Part shown: piece by piece, positions 7,936 to 17,167 of the stretch
Numbering within the stretch: the stretch's first letter is position 1
How the letters are laid out: the number at the start of each line of letters is the position of its first letter
Assembly (NCBI GenBank): GCA_023399215.1
Contig: JAEWQJ010000014.1
Span: forward strand, 1-64,000
Source: Methanobacteriota archaeon
GTDB taxonomy: Archaea; Halobacteriota; Methanosarcinia; Methanosarcinales; Methanosarcinaceae
DNA length: 64,000 nt
Direction of reading: 5' to 3'
Translations under genes and position numbers: made by a program
Notes under the pieces: generated by a model
What the model was told of the DNA's origin: nothing
Seen by the model: only the letters and a program-made list of their open reading frames with translations
The model's database searches: none

Positions 7936-9327
7936 ATGACGAAGTGCTCTTTACTAATATTTTTACTGCTGTTTTCAGCGTCCTTATACCTTGGGGCTGG
8001 GACTGCACTTGCCTCTAATGGTGATATCAAATCTGCATATTTGGAGGTAAACCTGACTAATCAGAATCCTGATGCTGCTCGTCCTGGAGAACCTGTTGAA
8101 CTCACTGTCAGCGTGCAAAATGTAGGAAACGCTAACCTGAAAGACATTGCTGTCACAGTTAACCCTGAATATCCTTTCAGTAAGGTTTCCGGAGAAGATC
8201 TCACAAAAAAGGTCTCTTACCTGAATGCACGGCAGGATGATGACGATGCAGCAGTCCTTAAATTCAAGCTTATGACAGATGCCAATGCTTCAGAAGGCAC
8301 ATATGATATCGATATAACCACTACTGCTAAAGAAAGCGGGTCCTCATTAAACACGATTACTACTACAAAAACCATCCAGCTTGAGGTAAGGGGTAAAGAG
8401 TACGCGCAGATTGTTACCATAAATAAAGCAAGCATTGATCTGGCACAGGAAGAACCTCTGGAATTCATAATAACAAATACTGGAAACTCACCTCTGAAAA
8501 ACATGGTAGTTTCCTGGAAAGATCCAAAAGGAGTGATTCTGCCAGTATATTCGGATAATACAAAGTACATCAAGTATCTGGCTGCAGGTGACTCCGTAAC
8601 CGTATCTTACTCGGTAATGGCAGATGTAAACGCAGATCCTGGACTCTACACTCTGGATGTGGACCTCAAATTTGAAGACTATGAATCAAATGAGAAAAGC
8701 ATTGCTACCACAGCAGGACTTTTCGTTGGTGGGAATACTGATTTTGATGTTTCCTTTTCAGAAAGTGACCAGGGAGTGGTTTCCCTTTCAGTTGCAAACG
8801 TGGGCAACAACATGGCTTATTCCGTGAAAGTTTCAGTCCCTGATCAGGATGGTTACAGGGTATCAGGAAGTTCTTCAACGATTGTTGGAAACCTTGAGAA
8901 AGGGGACTATACAATTGCATCTTTCAATATTGTGAGCACACAGAGTCCTGGAGTGGCTGAAAGTGGAGGAACACCAGGGGTTGCAAGAGCAAGTGAGAAA
9001 GATAAAAATGTAACTTCTATGGGTTCCAATCCCCTGAAAATCCAGATCGAGTATACTGATGCAAAAGGAGAAAGAGTAACGGCTGATAAGGAAGTAGAAC
9101 TCGAAACGACTGCCGGAAGTGTGACTACACAGGGGCTAGGAAGGCAAGGAGCGGCAGGTAACAGCAGTGGATTCAGTTCATACCTGACTTATATTGTTTT
9201 AATAGCGGTTGCAGTAGCAGGTTTATTCATTTACCGCCGAAAAAAACAGACCAATAGTGAGGGAAATAAGAAGTCTGAAGACCAGAAGCACGACTCAGAA
9301 ACAGGTTCAGGGACAATTCGAGATTGA
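7936..9327 (+). CDS. COG1361-type surface protein with CARDB/NEW3-like repeats, membrane anchored
   Basis: 463 residues. An N-terminal signal peptide (about residues 1-26, ending GTALA) is followed by repeated immunoglobulin-like modules marked by PGEPVELTVSVQNVGNANLK, PLEFIITNTGNSPLKNMV and VVSLSVANVGNN. A C-terminal membrane helix (about 412-432) ends in RRKKQ and a charged cytoplasmic tail. COG1361 proteins commonly sit beside MacB-type ATPase and permease genes in methanogens and may act as extracellular partners of the transporter. Gene order here, between ATPase and permease, supports a shared complex. The transported substrate is not evident. Confidence 0.8.
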   Translation: MTKCSLLIFLLLFSASLYLGAGTALASNGDIKSAYLEVNLTNQNPDAARPGEPVELTVSVQNVGNANLKDIAVTVNPEYPFSKVSGEDLTKKVSYLNARQDDDDAAVLKFKLMTDANASEGTYDIDITTTAKESGSSLNTITTTKTIQLEVRGKEYAQIVTINKASIDLAQEEPLEFIITNTGNSPLKNMVVSWKDPKGVILPVYSDNTKYIKYLAAGDSVTVSYSVMADVNADPGLYTLDVDLKFEDYESNEKSIATTAGLFVGGNTDFDVSFSESDQGVVSLSVANVGNNMAYSVKVSVPDQDGYRVSGSSSTIVGNLEKGDYTIASFNIVSTQSPGVAESGGTPGVARASEKDKNVTSMGSNPLKIQIEYTDAKGERVTADKEVELETTAGSVTTQGLGRQGAAGNSSGFSSYLTYIVLIAVAVAGLFIYRRKKQTNSEGNKKSEDQKHDSETGSGTIRD

Positions 9328-9363
9328 AAAGGAAAATCTCCATCGAAACTGGGAGGGTGCAAG

Positions 9364-9462
9364 ATGAGAATTATAAGCCTTTTCAATAAACTGCTTGCCA
9401 GCAAGCCTTTTAAAAAAAGGCTTGAGCAAAAACCCCAGCAACGAATGAGGGATTCAAGATGA
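9364..9462 (+). CDS. Short reading frame created by a REP-like repeat inside the ABC operon
   Basis: A 32-codon frame beginning MRIISLFNKLLASKPFKKR and overlapping the permease start by 4 bases (ATGA). A GGGAGG sequence precedes the ATG, so it may be translated and coupled to the permease. Almost all of it is the dispersed palindromic repeat described at 9375-9445, so the peptide is probably a by-product of repeat insertion. Function unknown. Confidence 0.3.
   Translation: MRIISLFNKLLASKPFKKRLEQKPQQRMRDSR
9375..9445 (+). repeat. REP-like dispersed palindromic repeat, copy 1 (partial)
   Basis: Shows the core of the window's commonest repeat: AAGCCTTTTCAATAAACTGC, then CAAGCCTTTTAAAAAAAGGC and TTGAGCAAAAACCCCAGCAA. 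The GCCTTTT/AAAAGGC parts can form a hairpin. This copy lacks the distal GGCGTGATCAACCGGCGCAA module seen at other sites. It lies inside the ABC operon between the COG1361 and permease genes. Confidence 0.75.
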
Positions 9463-10703
9463 GAAACTCAACGTACCTGAAAATGGGTTTGAACATGCTT
9501 GTGCATAGCAAGCTCCGAAGTTGGCTGACTATTATTGGAATAGTTATAGGGATCGGATCTGTTGTCGGCATCCTCTCCCTTGGAGATGCTATGCAGGAGC
9601 AGGTGCAGAGCCGGCTTGCCGAAATGGATCTGACGAAAATAACCATAAGTCCAGGGTATACCAAAGCGTCATCCAACATGCCTGGCTCTTCTGGGATGAG
9701 GGGCTCATTAACAGATGCTGAATTGACAGATGATGACATCGAAGCCCTCCAGGGTCTGGATGGAATACAGTACATAGCTGGCCAGATCTCAGGCAGTGAA
9801 TCAGTGATTTACGCAGCACAAAATGCAACTCTCTCAATTACAGGTGTGGACCCTCAGGTCTGGAAGTATATGACTACCCTGAAAACACAATCCGGAAGAT
9901 TGCTTGAACCGGCTGATAAATATGTTGCAGTTATAGGAAGCGGCGTTTCAAGTGGAGTTTATGACCAGGAAATAGGGGTCAACCAGGTAATAACTGTGAA
10001 CAGTAAAGCCGTGCGCGTTGTTGGTATCCTGGAAGAAGAAGGTGGACGTGGAGACCGAAGCATTTACATGCCGATCGATGGGGCAGTAAACCTGCTTGAT
10101 GACGCAGAAGAAGGTGTTTATGATAGCATCACGGTGAAAGCCAGGAGTGAAGATCTGGTTGATGAACTGATGGAAGATATCGTGGATAAACTCATGGTTT
10201 CAAGACACATTAATAAGGAAGATGACAGGGACTTTTCCGTGATAGCTTCTAAATCGATGGCTGAGTCTGTTACCGAAATGACGAGTTCAATGACCCTATT
10301 TCTTGGAGCTATTGCAGCTGTATCCCTGCTTGTAGGAGCCGTCGGGATTGCAAACACGATGTTTACCTCTGTCCTGGAAAAGACAAAGGAGATCGGGACC
10401 ATGAAAGCCATTGGGGCAAAAAACAGGGATATCCTCATGATTTTTCTCTTTAATTCCGCAATGGTTGGTCTTGTTGGTGGTATCCTTGGAGATATTCTTG
10501 GAGCTTGTGTTTCAACTCTCTTCCCTATGCTGGGTCTGCAAATGATGAGAGGAAGAGGTTCCAGTACTTCAGGAATTTATTTTGCTCCTGACCTGATGGT
10601 TTTCGGGCTTCTCCTGGCAGTTTTAATAGGGGTGATCTCAGGAATCATCCCTGCATACAGGGCTTCAAAGTTAAAACCAGTAGATGCACTGAGATACGAA
10701 TAA
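9459..10703 (+). CDS. ABC transporter permease, MacB/FtsX type
   Basis: 414 residues. One N-terminal membrane helix (about 20-45, LRSWLTIIGIVIGIGSVVGIL) is followed by a large external MacB-type periplasmic-core-like domain (about 50-270) and three C-terminal helices. The FtsX region carries SLLVGAVGIANTMFTSVLEKTKEIGTMKAIGAKN and ends PAYRASKLKPVDALRYE. This is the complete MacB topology: one plus three helices. It forms an operon with the ATPase at 6967 and the COG1361 protein, and overlaps the short repeat-derived frame by 4 bases. MacB systems use mechanical coupling to export peptides, lipoproteins or similar molecules. The substrate here is unknown. Confidence 0.88.
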   Translation: MRNSTYLKMGLNMLVHSKLRSWLTIIGIVIGIGSVVGILSLGDAMQEQVQSRLAEMDLTKITISPGYTKASSNMPGSSGMRGSLTDAELTDDDIEALQGLDGIQYIAGQISGSESVIYAAQNATLSITGVDPQVWKYMTTLKTQSGRLLEPADKYVAVIGSGVSSGVYDQEIGVNQVITVNSKAVRVVGILEEEGGRGDRSIYMPIDGAVNLLDDAEEGVYDSITVKARSEDLVDELMEDIVDKLMVSRHINKEDDRDFSVIASKSMAESVTEMTSSMTLFLGAIAAVSLLVGAVGIANTMFTSVLEKTKEIGTMKAIGAKNRDILMIFLFNSAMVGLVGGILGDILGACVSTLFPMLGLQMMRGRGSSTSGIYFAPDLMVFGLLLAVLIGVISGIIPAYRASKLKPVDALRYE

Positions 10704-11124
10704 ACGGAAAAGAAAAGGAATCACCCCTTTCTTAATTTCCTGCTTAATTTGAAGCGAAGAAGAAAACGGAAGGTGTAGATTATCAGATATCGCAGTACCG
10801 GTAATCAAGAGTTTGAATGAGTTGCTGGACTCACTGAATTTATTTGAGAATATTTTAAATCAGTTAAAGAGTCACGGTTTAACCTCAATAAAACTTTGAA
10901 GACTTCTTTATTTTTCGTCTCCTGCTTCCATTCAGAAATTCTTAGCCTATATAGAAAATTTGCGGAAAAAATATGCTTTACACTAAGAAAAAAATTTGTG
11001 AATATTACGAGAAAACTTCAGAACCTGAGTTTCAGAAATGGGCTTTTGACATGTTGAATCATGAACTGAAAAAATCAGTGTGAGGATATGAAGGAAATTA
11101 CAAAACATGCTGGTAGATGATTGA
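10704..11124. other. Gap after the ABC operon
   Basis: Holds one possible small gene at 10973-11083. Otherwise AT-rich with no structure I can name. The promoter of the transglutaminase-like gene should lie in its last 100 bases. Confidence 0.5.
10973..11083 (+). CDS. Possible small protein, 36 residues
   Basis: The frame starts MLYTKKKICEYYEKTSEPEF and ends ELKKSV, amphipathic and charged. The upstream TGCGGAAAAAAT offers only a weak ribosome site. Composition is protein-like rather than random, but it could equally be the tail of a decayed gene. I do not recognise it. Confidence 0.3.
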   Translation: MLYTKKKICEYYEKTSEPEFQKWAFDMLNHELKKSV

Positions 11125-12126
11125 ATGAGAAAAATGAATCTAATTTTGACAGCTGCTCTTATATTGGCTATATTTTTTTGTACTGGTGCGAGCGCTAGAA
11201 ACGTAGAAATCGGAAGTAGCCCAGAATACAGGAATGCTTCAGATTGGGTATTTGTTGAACCTCAGAATCTTGAAGTTCAGTACTGCAATTTCGTAAGTAC
11301 TGTGGAAAGTGGAGTACATGAGTTTCAAAACTTGAATTCGAGATTTTCTCTGTCTCCTGGAGACAGAAACAGAAATATGCCACAAAATTTCCAACCAACT
11401 TATAATAACGGAAGATCTCAACAGTTACCCCCGGTTGTCTCCAGAGAAGGAAATTCAGGAGGGATGCCTCCTAACATGAGAGCGAGGAGTTTTCTGGATG
11501 AACAAAACATAACGCAGCAAAACACTTCCTATTATCAATCCTGTGTTACCCCATACGCAGATGCTGTAACTTCTTACCTTGAAGAAAATGGTCTTGACGA
11601 TAAGTACGAGATCTATCAAGCCGCTTTATCGTGGACCTGGGTATCCGATGAGACCCTGAACGGCGTAGATGAAAAATGGCTTACTCCAACAGAGTTTCTT
11701 GACGAAACCCCTACTTATTCCAGCAATCCGGATTATGGAGAACCTGTCAGTGATTGTGAGGAACAGGCAAACACTCTTGCATCCCTGCTGATTTCTTCGG
11801 GAGAATATAATGAAAGTACTGTGCGTGTGGCTATAGGGAAAGTAGATTTTGGAAATGTCAGTGGTGGGCACGCCTGGGTAGAAGTTTATGAAAACGGGGA
11901 ATGGTTCCCACTTGACCCAACTGAAGGACCATACTACGATGACGACAACTGCTCTCTAGTATCTGCGGATGTATCAGAAATCAATTATGATGATTACCTG
12001 GAAAGTACATATCCGGCTGTAAAAGTCTGGTATTATTACAATAACAAGTACTTTATGGAAGTAGGAAAGCAGAATGGAGATACTCCGGCGTTCTGGACCG
12101 AGCAGCCAGAAAGTTATCCGGACTGA
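11125..12126 (+). CDS. Secreted transglutaminase-like (cysteine protease fold) protein
   Basis: 333 residues with a signal peptide (about 1-24, ending TGASA). A variable region rich in N, Q and R comes next. The C-terminal domain has the transglutaminase-core triad: C211 in SDCEEQANTLASLL, H249 in GGHAWVEV and D264 in WFPLDPTEG. Such domains in archaeal surface proteins are thought to act as proteases, amidases or cross-linkers outside the cell. It follows the MacB-type operon on the same strand after about 420 bases, so it may be a substrate or partner of that exporter, which is inference only. Confidence 0.75.
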   Translation: MRKMNLILTAALILAIFFCTGASARNVEIGSSPEYRNASDWVFVEPQNLEVQYCNFVSTVESGVHEFQNLNSRFSLSPGDRNRNMPQNFQPTYNNGRSQQLPPVVSREGNSGGMPPNMRARSFLDEQNITQQNTSYYQSCVTPYADAVTSYLEENGLDDKYEIYQAALSWTWVSDETLNGVDEKWLTPTEFLDETPTYSSNPDYGEPVSDCEEQANTLASLLISSGEYNESTVRVAIGKVDFGNVSGGHAWVEVYENGEWFPLDPTEGPYYDDDNCSLVSADVSEINYDDYLESTYPAVKVWYYYNNKYFMEVGKQNGDTPAFWTEQPESYPD

Positions 12127-12180
12127 ACACTGTAGGGTAAGGCGTTTCCAACCTTCGTAGAACTATCAAGTGTTTTACTC

Positions 12181-12504
12181 TAAGGCGTGAAATCCCCTTC
12201 CTCGACAGCTTCTGGTGAGAACCGGAAGGTGGCAGGTGGGGGATGAAAACCGTCAACTTCAAAAAATAAATTTTAACAAAAATTATTTCCTTTTTTAAAA
12301 CCTATTACTATAAGATGTTAAAAGCCTATAAATACTAAATCTACCTAACAAAAATCAATAAAAACTTATAAAAGTTCATTTTGGAGCTTGTAAATTTGTC
12401 TATAATTGGGCTTTAGAACAGAAAATAAAAACTTATGCACAAAAAAGATCAAGCTCAAGGTTTGACTTACAACGAATTTTAGTTCATGAAGTAAAACCTG
12501 CTAA
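12181..12504 (+). pseudogene. Relic of an IS605/IS1341-type element: left end plus decayed tnpB start
   Basis: Begins with a GC-rich hairpin-prone segment (CTTCCTCGACAGCTTCTGGT, then GGTGGCAGG and CGTCAACTTC). At 12315 a frame starts MLKAYKY, the usual TnpB N-terminus, but hits a stop at the next codon. Further on, one frame reads ACKFVYNWALEQKIKTYAQK and FDLQRILVHEVKPAN, typical early TnpB sequence. At least two frame breaks are present and the nuclease domain is absent. The same arrangement occurs in inverse orientation at 41190-41719. Confidence 0.7.
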
Positions 12505-12556
12505 TTAGTGGTGTTTTTATTTCTTCCAGTTGCCCTGTCAGAGAAATCCCTCACTG

Positions 12557-13465
12557 TCAGAGAAATTCCTCAAAACCTACTTTACCCTTTGAATAGGCTT
12601 CGTGCCAGCCTGAAGGTACGGGAGCTTTTTCATAAAGTTTTTTCCTCTGAGCCTCAAGAAGTTTCGGGGTCTTTCCCATAAACTCTGCAGCACAGAGGAT
12701 GCGGGTATCAACCATTCCGGCCAGTTCTTTTAACCAGCTGTATCCTTCAAAAGACCTGAGCAGATGGTGGTCCAGAATCAGGGTATCAACATGCCTGGCT
12801 AGAAGGAGAGCATTTTCCAAGGCTTCTTTTCCTGCTTCAGGGACGCGGTGTGAAAGATAAAGAGGAGGGCCTGAGGCAAAAACAATTGTGGGTTCCCAGG
12901 CAAGCACCTTGAGAACTGCTTCTCTGTCCAGAAGCTGGATGTCAGAACTATGGACAAAAACCTCGTTTCCTTCGCAGATCCGGGTCATCATTACAGTCCC
13001 GAAACCTTTTTCCCTGGTCCCATGAGGGACAGGAGAAGAAAACTCCATATTGCCAGACTTCATGCCTTCCGAAGCCGGGAGAGGTAAACCCAGAAAATCT
13101 GAAAGTTCACGCCTCCGCTTTGAAGACAGGCCTGAGATTTTTTCCGGGCCTTTACACCAGAAGTTTATCCCGTCAAGCGAAGGGAGAGCTTCCATCGGGA
13201 GTTGATACGGATCTTCAGCCCTCATTGGCATGTGGTCACCGTGAAAATGGCTGATAACAACATCTGTAGCCTGCCCAAATGCAGAAAGAACTTTTTCCTT
13301 TATCCTGAAAGCAGCAGCAACTTCTATTGGGTGAGGAAGCAGGCCTGAACGTAGGCGTGCAAGCGCAACTCCGGGATCGATCAGGATTGTTCTATCGTCC
13401 GTCTTTACAACGCAGGCAAGGGATCTTGCTCCAAAGGACTCACAACCAAGTATTTCGATCTGCAC
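12557..13465 (-). CDS. UPF0282 family metallo-beta-lactamase-fold hydrolase
   Basis: 302 residues. It carries the metal-binding motif SHFHGDHMPM (about residues 71-80), an upstream ILIDPGVALARLRSG strand, a VHSSDIQLLD segment and DHHLLRS (about residues 235-241), all features of the archaeal COG2248/UPF0282 predicted hydrolases. The substrate is unknown. Its length is normal for the family. It lies only 4 bases downstream of the AI-2E-type exporter gene on the same strand, so the two are probably one operon. Confidence 0.8.
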   Translation of the reverse strand: MQIEILGCESFGARSLACVVKTDDRTILIDPGVALARLRSGLLPHPIEVAAAFRIKEKVLSAFGQATDVVISHFHGDHMPMRAEDPYQLPMEALPSLDGINFWCKGPEKISGLSSKRRRELSDFLGLPLPASEGMKSGNMEFSSPVPHGTREKGFGTVMMTRICEGNEVFVHSSDIQLLDREAVLKVLAWEPTIVFASGPPLYLSHRVPEAGKEALENALLLARHVDTLILDHHLLRSFEGYSWLKELAGMVDTRILCAAEFMGKTPKLLEAQRKKLYEKAPVPSGWHEAYSKGKVGFEEFL

Positions 13466-13469
13466 ATTT

Positions 13470-14513
13470 TCACTCCTTTCCAGAAAGGTATTCTCTGGAA
13501 AACATCTGTACGGTCAGAACAAAGTAGGAGAGCAAGAGGGGGCCTATAACGATTCCTAACAGTCCAAAAAGTGATACTCCTATGACAACCCCAAGCAAGG
13601 ACAGAAATGGATGGATTTCTCCAACTCTTTTCTGGATAATGGGCCTGAGGAAATTGTCAATAACACTTATAAAAATCCCCGCAGCAAGTATAAAGATCGC
13701 TGCAGTATAGTCTTTCTGGAAAAACTGGACAATAGTTGCAGGAACCCAGACTAAAGGTGCTCCGACAACAGGCAAAAAGGATAGAATTGCTGCAATGAAG
13801 CCCCAGAGGAAAGCTCCCTGGATATTAAAGATAACAAATACGATAGTTAGAATTCCACCCTGGACAAGAGCAACTGCCCCGCTGGCGATAAGAGTCGTCC
13901 GAACCATTTTCCGGAACTCATCCAGAAGAGTGGCTGTATTTTCTTCATTAAAAGGAACTGCAACAGAGACCTGGCGCATAAAATCCGAATTTTCTTCAGT
14001 AAAGAGGTAGTAAAGCAGAAAGTACATTATCAATAGCCCGATGGACTGATGGCTTATACTCTGGATTGACCCCACAATAAACAGGCTTGTGTAATTAACG
14101 GCCTGTGAAGCAAGTTCCATTGCTTTTTCTTCAATTTTGGCCTGGAATACATCTATAGGAATATTCAGTCTTAAGAGGGAATCAGTTAAAAAGTGACCTC
14201 CAGCTTCAATAGACGCGAGAATGGATGCCTGATTAACTAAAAGCTGTTCGATTTCGTCGATGATTGTATTCAAAAGAAAGTAAAGAGGAACCAGTACAAC
14301 AAAGATAGAAATTATTATTACAATTACGGCTGCGAATTGCTTCCGAATCTTTAGTTTTCTTATGAGAAAATGGTATAAAGGACGAAATATAACGAAAAGG
14401 ATCAAAGCCCCAAAAATATAATTTAAATAAGGAAGTGTAGCATAAGCAATAAGAACAGTCAGAACAGCAATTATGAGAAGGGCAAGAGCCATCTTTACAG
14501 CTTTTTTCATCAA
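13470..14513 (-). CDS. AI-2E family (UPF0118/PerM) membrane transporter
   Basis: 347 residues with about eight membrane helices in the AI-2E family layout: paired N-terminal helices, a long amphipathic middle segment (about 75-150), then helices with QGGILTIVFVIFNIQGAFLWG, LSFLPVVGAPLVWVPATI and the family signature IDNFLRPIIQKRVGEIHPFLSLLGVVIGVSLFGLLGIVIGPLL. Members export autoinducer-2 or act as Na+/H+ antiporters; the substrate here is unknown. Upstream of the start lies a REP-like repeat, and downstream the UPF0282 gene follows almost directly. Confidence 0.83.
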   Translation of the reverse strand: MMKKAVKMALALLIIAVLTVLIAYATLPYLNYIFGALILFVIFRPLYHFLIRKLKIRKQFAAVIVIIISIFVVLVPLYFLLNTIIDEIEQLLVNQASILASIEAGGHFLTDSLLRLNIPIDVFQAKIEEKAMELASQAVNYTSLFIVGSIQSISHQSIGLLIMYFLLYYLFTEENSDFMRQVSVAVPFNEENTATLLDEFRKMVRTTLIASGAVALVQGGILTIVFVIFNIQGAFLWGFIAAILSFLPVVGAPLVWVPATIVQFFQKDYTAAIFILAAGIFISVIDNFLRPIIQKRVGEIHPFLSLLGVVIGVSLFGLLGIVIGPLLLSYFVLTVQMFSREYLSGKE

Positions 14514-14561
14514 ACCTAATTAGCTTTCTATTATTAAAATATAAGTATGACTGTTTCAAAC

Positions 14562-14734
14562 CAACCGTTGAGCCGCAACCGTTGCGCCGGTTGATCACGC
14601 CGATAGGGTTTGGATATAAGATTTTCAAACTCAAACGTTTCTTGGGGTTTTCGCTCAAGCCTTTTTTAAAAAGGGTTGCGGGCAAGCAGTTTTTTGAAAA
14701 GGGTTGCGGGCAAGCAGTTTTTTGAAAAGGCTCA
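14562..14734 (-). repeat. REP-like dispersed palindromic repeat, copy 2 (full length)
   Basis: On the minus strand: AGCCTTTTCAAAAAACTGCT twice with GCCCGCAACC spacers, GGCTTGAGCGAAAACCCC, a variable middle, then AACCCTATCGGCGTGATCAA and CCGGCGCAACGGTTGCGG. The last part folds as CAACCG/CGGTTG. It fills the space between the dinB stop codon and the AI-2E-family gene. Confidence 0.75.
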
Positions 14735-14736
14735 TG

Positions 14737-15843
14737 TTAAAAATCTGTTATTAGGGTTTGCTTTTCGTCCCTTTCGCGGAGTTTGGTGACTCCTATGCCT
14801 ACTAGCCTGAGCTTTCGATTTCCTATAAATTCGGAGAGTAGCTGCATGGCTGTCTTTTTGATTACAAAGATGTCTGAAGTCCAGATGGGGATGGTTTTTG
14901 AGCGTGTATAGGTAGAGAAATCCTCGAAACGTACGGTAAGAGTTACGGTTTTGAAAAGGAACCTGTTTTTGAGGAGGGATCTATGCACACTTTCAGCAAG
15001 CAGGTCAAGAGACCTGATGATTTTTACAGGGTCACTGGTGTCTTCAGCAAAGGTTCCATGCCTGCTGATTGATTTTACACTTTCCTTTTCCCGAACCTCC
15101 CCAAAATCAAGCCCGTTTGCCAGTTGCTTCATGCGAAGTCCCATTTTTCCGAACTTTCCAGAAAGAAGCTGTACATCACAGTTTGCAAGTTCTTCCACTC
15201 TGTTTAAGCCCATCGATTTCAGTGTATCAGCCGTTTTTCCCCCTATTCCTGGAATTTTTGAAACTGGCAGCGGAAAAAGAAATTCCCTTACATCTTCGGG
15301 CCTGACAACGGTAAGCCCATCAGGCTTCTGGAAGCCAGAAGCGATTTTTGCGATTAATTTGTTAGGCCCGACTCCGACTGAACAGGTAATTCCTTCTTGC
15401 TTCTGTACCTCGTCCTTGATCCTGAGAGCGTAAAGGGCGGCCTCTTCAAAATTTGTGATCTCGGGTCCTGGTACAAGATAAGCTTCATCCACACTGACCT
15501 GCTGAAACCTGTCTGCAAATCCCTTCAAAAGTTCCATTATTTTTGCCGAGACGCCCACGTAGAGCTTCATGTTCACAGGCAAAAAAACCGCATCCGAGCA
15601 GAGCCTGTAAGCCTGCGAAATGGGCATTGCGGAGTGAATGCCGTATTTCCGCGCTTCGTACGAACAGGTGCTCACAACTCCCCTTCCTGACCCTCCTTTC
15701 GGGTCAGAGCCCACAACTACAGGCAACCCTTTCAGTTCCGGCCTTTCTCTGACCTCAACCGACGCAAAGAAACTGTCCATATCCGCGTGGAAGGTAATTC
15801 GCCTTTCAGGAGGATTTATTTTCGAGCTGGAAACAGGCATCAA
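14737..15843 (-). CDS. dinB: DNA polymerase IV (Y-family translesion polymerase)
   Basis: 368 residues. Palm motifs with catalytic acidic residues are visible: D21/D23 in HADMDSFFASVE and D119/E120 in SVDEAYL. Between them lie VVVGSDPKGGSGRGVVSTCSYEARKYGI and the SAMPISQAYRLCSDAVFLP finger region. A helix-hairpin-helix (KIPGIGGKTADTLKSMG) and a little-finger domain complete the family length. It copies past DNA lesions with low fidelity. A REP-like repeat begins just beyond its stop codon. No lexA-like operator is expected or seen in this archaeon. Confidence 0.9.
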   Translation of the reverse strand: MMPVSSSKINPPERRITFHADMDSFFASVEVRERPELKGLPVVVGSDPKGGSGRGVVSTCSYEARKYGIHSAMPISQAYRLCSDAVFLPVNMKLYVGVSAKIMELLKGFADRFQQVSVDEAYLVPGPEITNFEEAALYALRIKDEVQKQEGITCSVGVGPNKLIAKIASGFQKPDGLTVVRPEDVREFLFPLPVSKIPGIGGKTADTLKSMGLNRVEELANCDVQLLSGKFGKMGLRMKQLANGLDFGEVREKESVKSISRHGTFAEDTSDPVKIIRSLDLLAESVHRSLLKNRFLFKTVTLTVRFEDFSTYTRSKTIPIWTSDIFVIKKTAMQLLSEFIGNRKLRLVGIGVTKLRERDEKQTLITDF

Positions 15844-15895
15844 TCTCAGATATGAAAAAAATATAAAAAAGGTTTGAGGAAGTCGAGTGAAAGTA

Positions 15896-16591
15896 TTAAC
15901 CTGTTGTTTTTATTTCAGCGCCATCAGGAATATTGAAAACAAATTCTGAATCCGGAATTCCTGAGTTAACCTTAAGATCCAATATTTCAACTTTTGCTGT
16001 CAGGTTTCCGCTACTATCATACATCTCGTACTTAAGAGGCATCCATGTTTCTTTATCTACCCAGACTTTCATGTAGTATTGTGCAGCACTTTCCCCGGTT
16101 TCTTTAGGACTTGTCTTTAGAAGATACGTTTCCCTATTATCAAGCTTCTCAACTCCAAGTACAGAGATATTCGTATCATTGAGGGTAATTCCTATGAGAG
16201 TCAGATAGTTACTTTTAGTCATTTCAGGAGTTTTGGGAAGCTTTGTTTTCATTACTGTATTTGTATCTGGGGTATAGGTCCACCGGAATTCTCTATCTGA
16301 AAGTACAAGCGTCTCTTCTTCCTTTCCGGGTTCCTGTATAAAGTTCTTAATCATATGAGGTTTCTTGTATATGGTTTTAAATTCGGTTTCTATAGTCTTT
16401 TCCCCGGTGTAGTAAGTAGCGTGCATTGTATACGAATAATCCTGAATGCTGTCCTGTTTCTCCAGCATCTGGGTTGCAATATCTTCGGCACTCAGGTTTT
16501 TTTCAGTACAGCCTGAAGCAAAAAGAACCAGAGTTATGAAAATGAACAGGATCGTTGCCTTGAGTGTTTTCTTTATTTTCACGTTACTCAT
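15896..16591 (-). CDS. LolA-like lipoprotein (outer-membrane lipoprotein-sorting protein fold)
   Basis: 231 residues. The N-terminal hydrophobic segment ends in a lipobox, LFASGC (C28), indicating a lipid-anchored extracellular protein. The rest matches the LolA/DUF4412-like half-barrel pattern found in many Methanosarcina lipoproteins: YTMHATYYTGEKTIETEF, KPHMIKNF, YYMKVWVDKETWMPLKYEMYDSSGN and SEFVFNIPDGAEI. Archaea lack an outer membrane, so sorting itself is not the role; binding of a hydrophobic ligand is possible. Monocistronic by spacing. Confidence 0.72.
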   Translation of the reverse strand: MSNVKIKKTLKATILFIFITLVLFASGCTEKNLSAEDIATQMLEKQDSIQDYSYTMHATYYTGEKTIETEFKTIYKKPHMIKNFIQEPGKEEETLVLSDREFRWTYTPDTNTVMKTKLPKTPEMTKSNYLTLIGITLNDTNISVLGVEKLDNRETYLLKTSPKETGESAAQYYMKVWVDKETWMPLKYEMYDSSGNLTAKVEILDLKVNSGIPDSEFVFNIPDGAEIKTTG

Positions 16592-17167
16592 CCTCTTTAT
16601 TTTTATTCGTTGAACTCGTATTTTCAGGGTAACACTGCTGCTACTGGCTAACGTTATCCAGAGGCAGACTGGCTATTACCTCGATGTCTTATTTGCCAGG
16701 CACAACGTCGCGGCTAGAAAAACCGGTAGTCTACGATTGAGTGAAAATGAAAACTTTACCCGCAGTGGAGAAATCTATAATTAAAACATCAAAACATCAG
16801 AATTTATTAACGGACGAGTTCTCCCTTCTTTTCCGGCTTTACTTTTACTTACTCTATCCTGGTAACTACCCTGAGAAACTTTTAGGTCAATTTTATCTTG
16901 AAAACCTGAGATTGGAAAAATTTTAGCATAACTAGGTTTAATATTTTTACCAAATATCTCAAATTTTTACGAGTTTTAATCAGTAAGGTCAAAAATAATA
17001 TAAACTTTTCTCTATTTTTTTGAAAAAATATTTTTATAAAGCCGAGGAATATAGAATTTAGAGATCACTTCAGTCCTGTGCTTTCCAGTTTTAAAAAGGG
17101 GAAATTTGAGGAATATTTAAAAAGCCTTCTGATTTGAAAATTAATTTCAAGCAAGATGGTGGGGGAA
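16592..17167. other. Gap between the lipoprotein gene and a decayed gene
   Basis: The first 150 bases are GC-richer than the rest and may be a gene remnant I cannot place. A 61-codon frame at 16741-16926 has no ribosome site and is not called. A TATA-like ATTTTTATAAAG near 17030 and a GGTGGGGGAA ribosome site at 17157 belong to the pseudogene that follows. Confidence 0.4.

Noticed and set aside
14233..14685. 150-codon minus-strand frame with a repeat-derived N-terminus
   Set aside because: Shadow of the AI-2E family gene in another frame joined to REP repeat sequence; the real gene explains the region.
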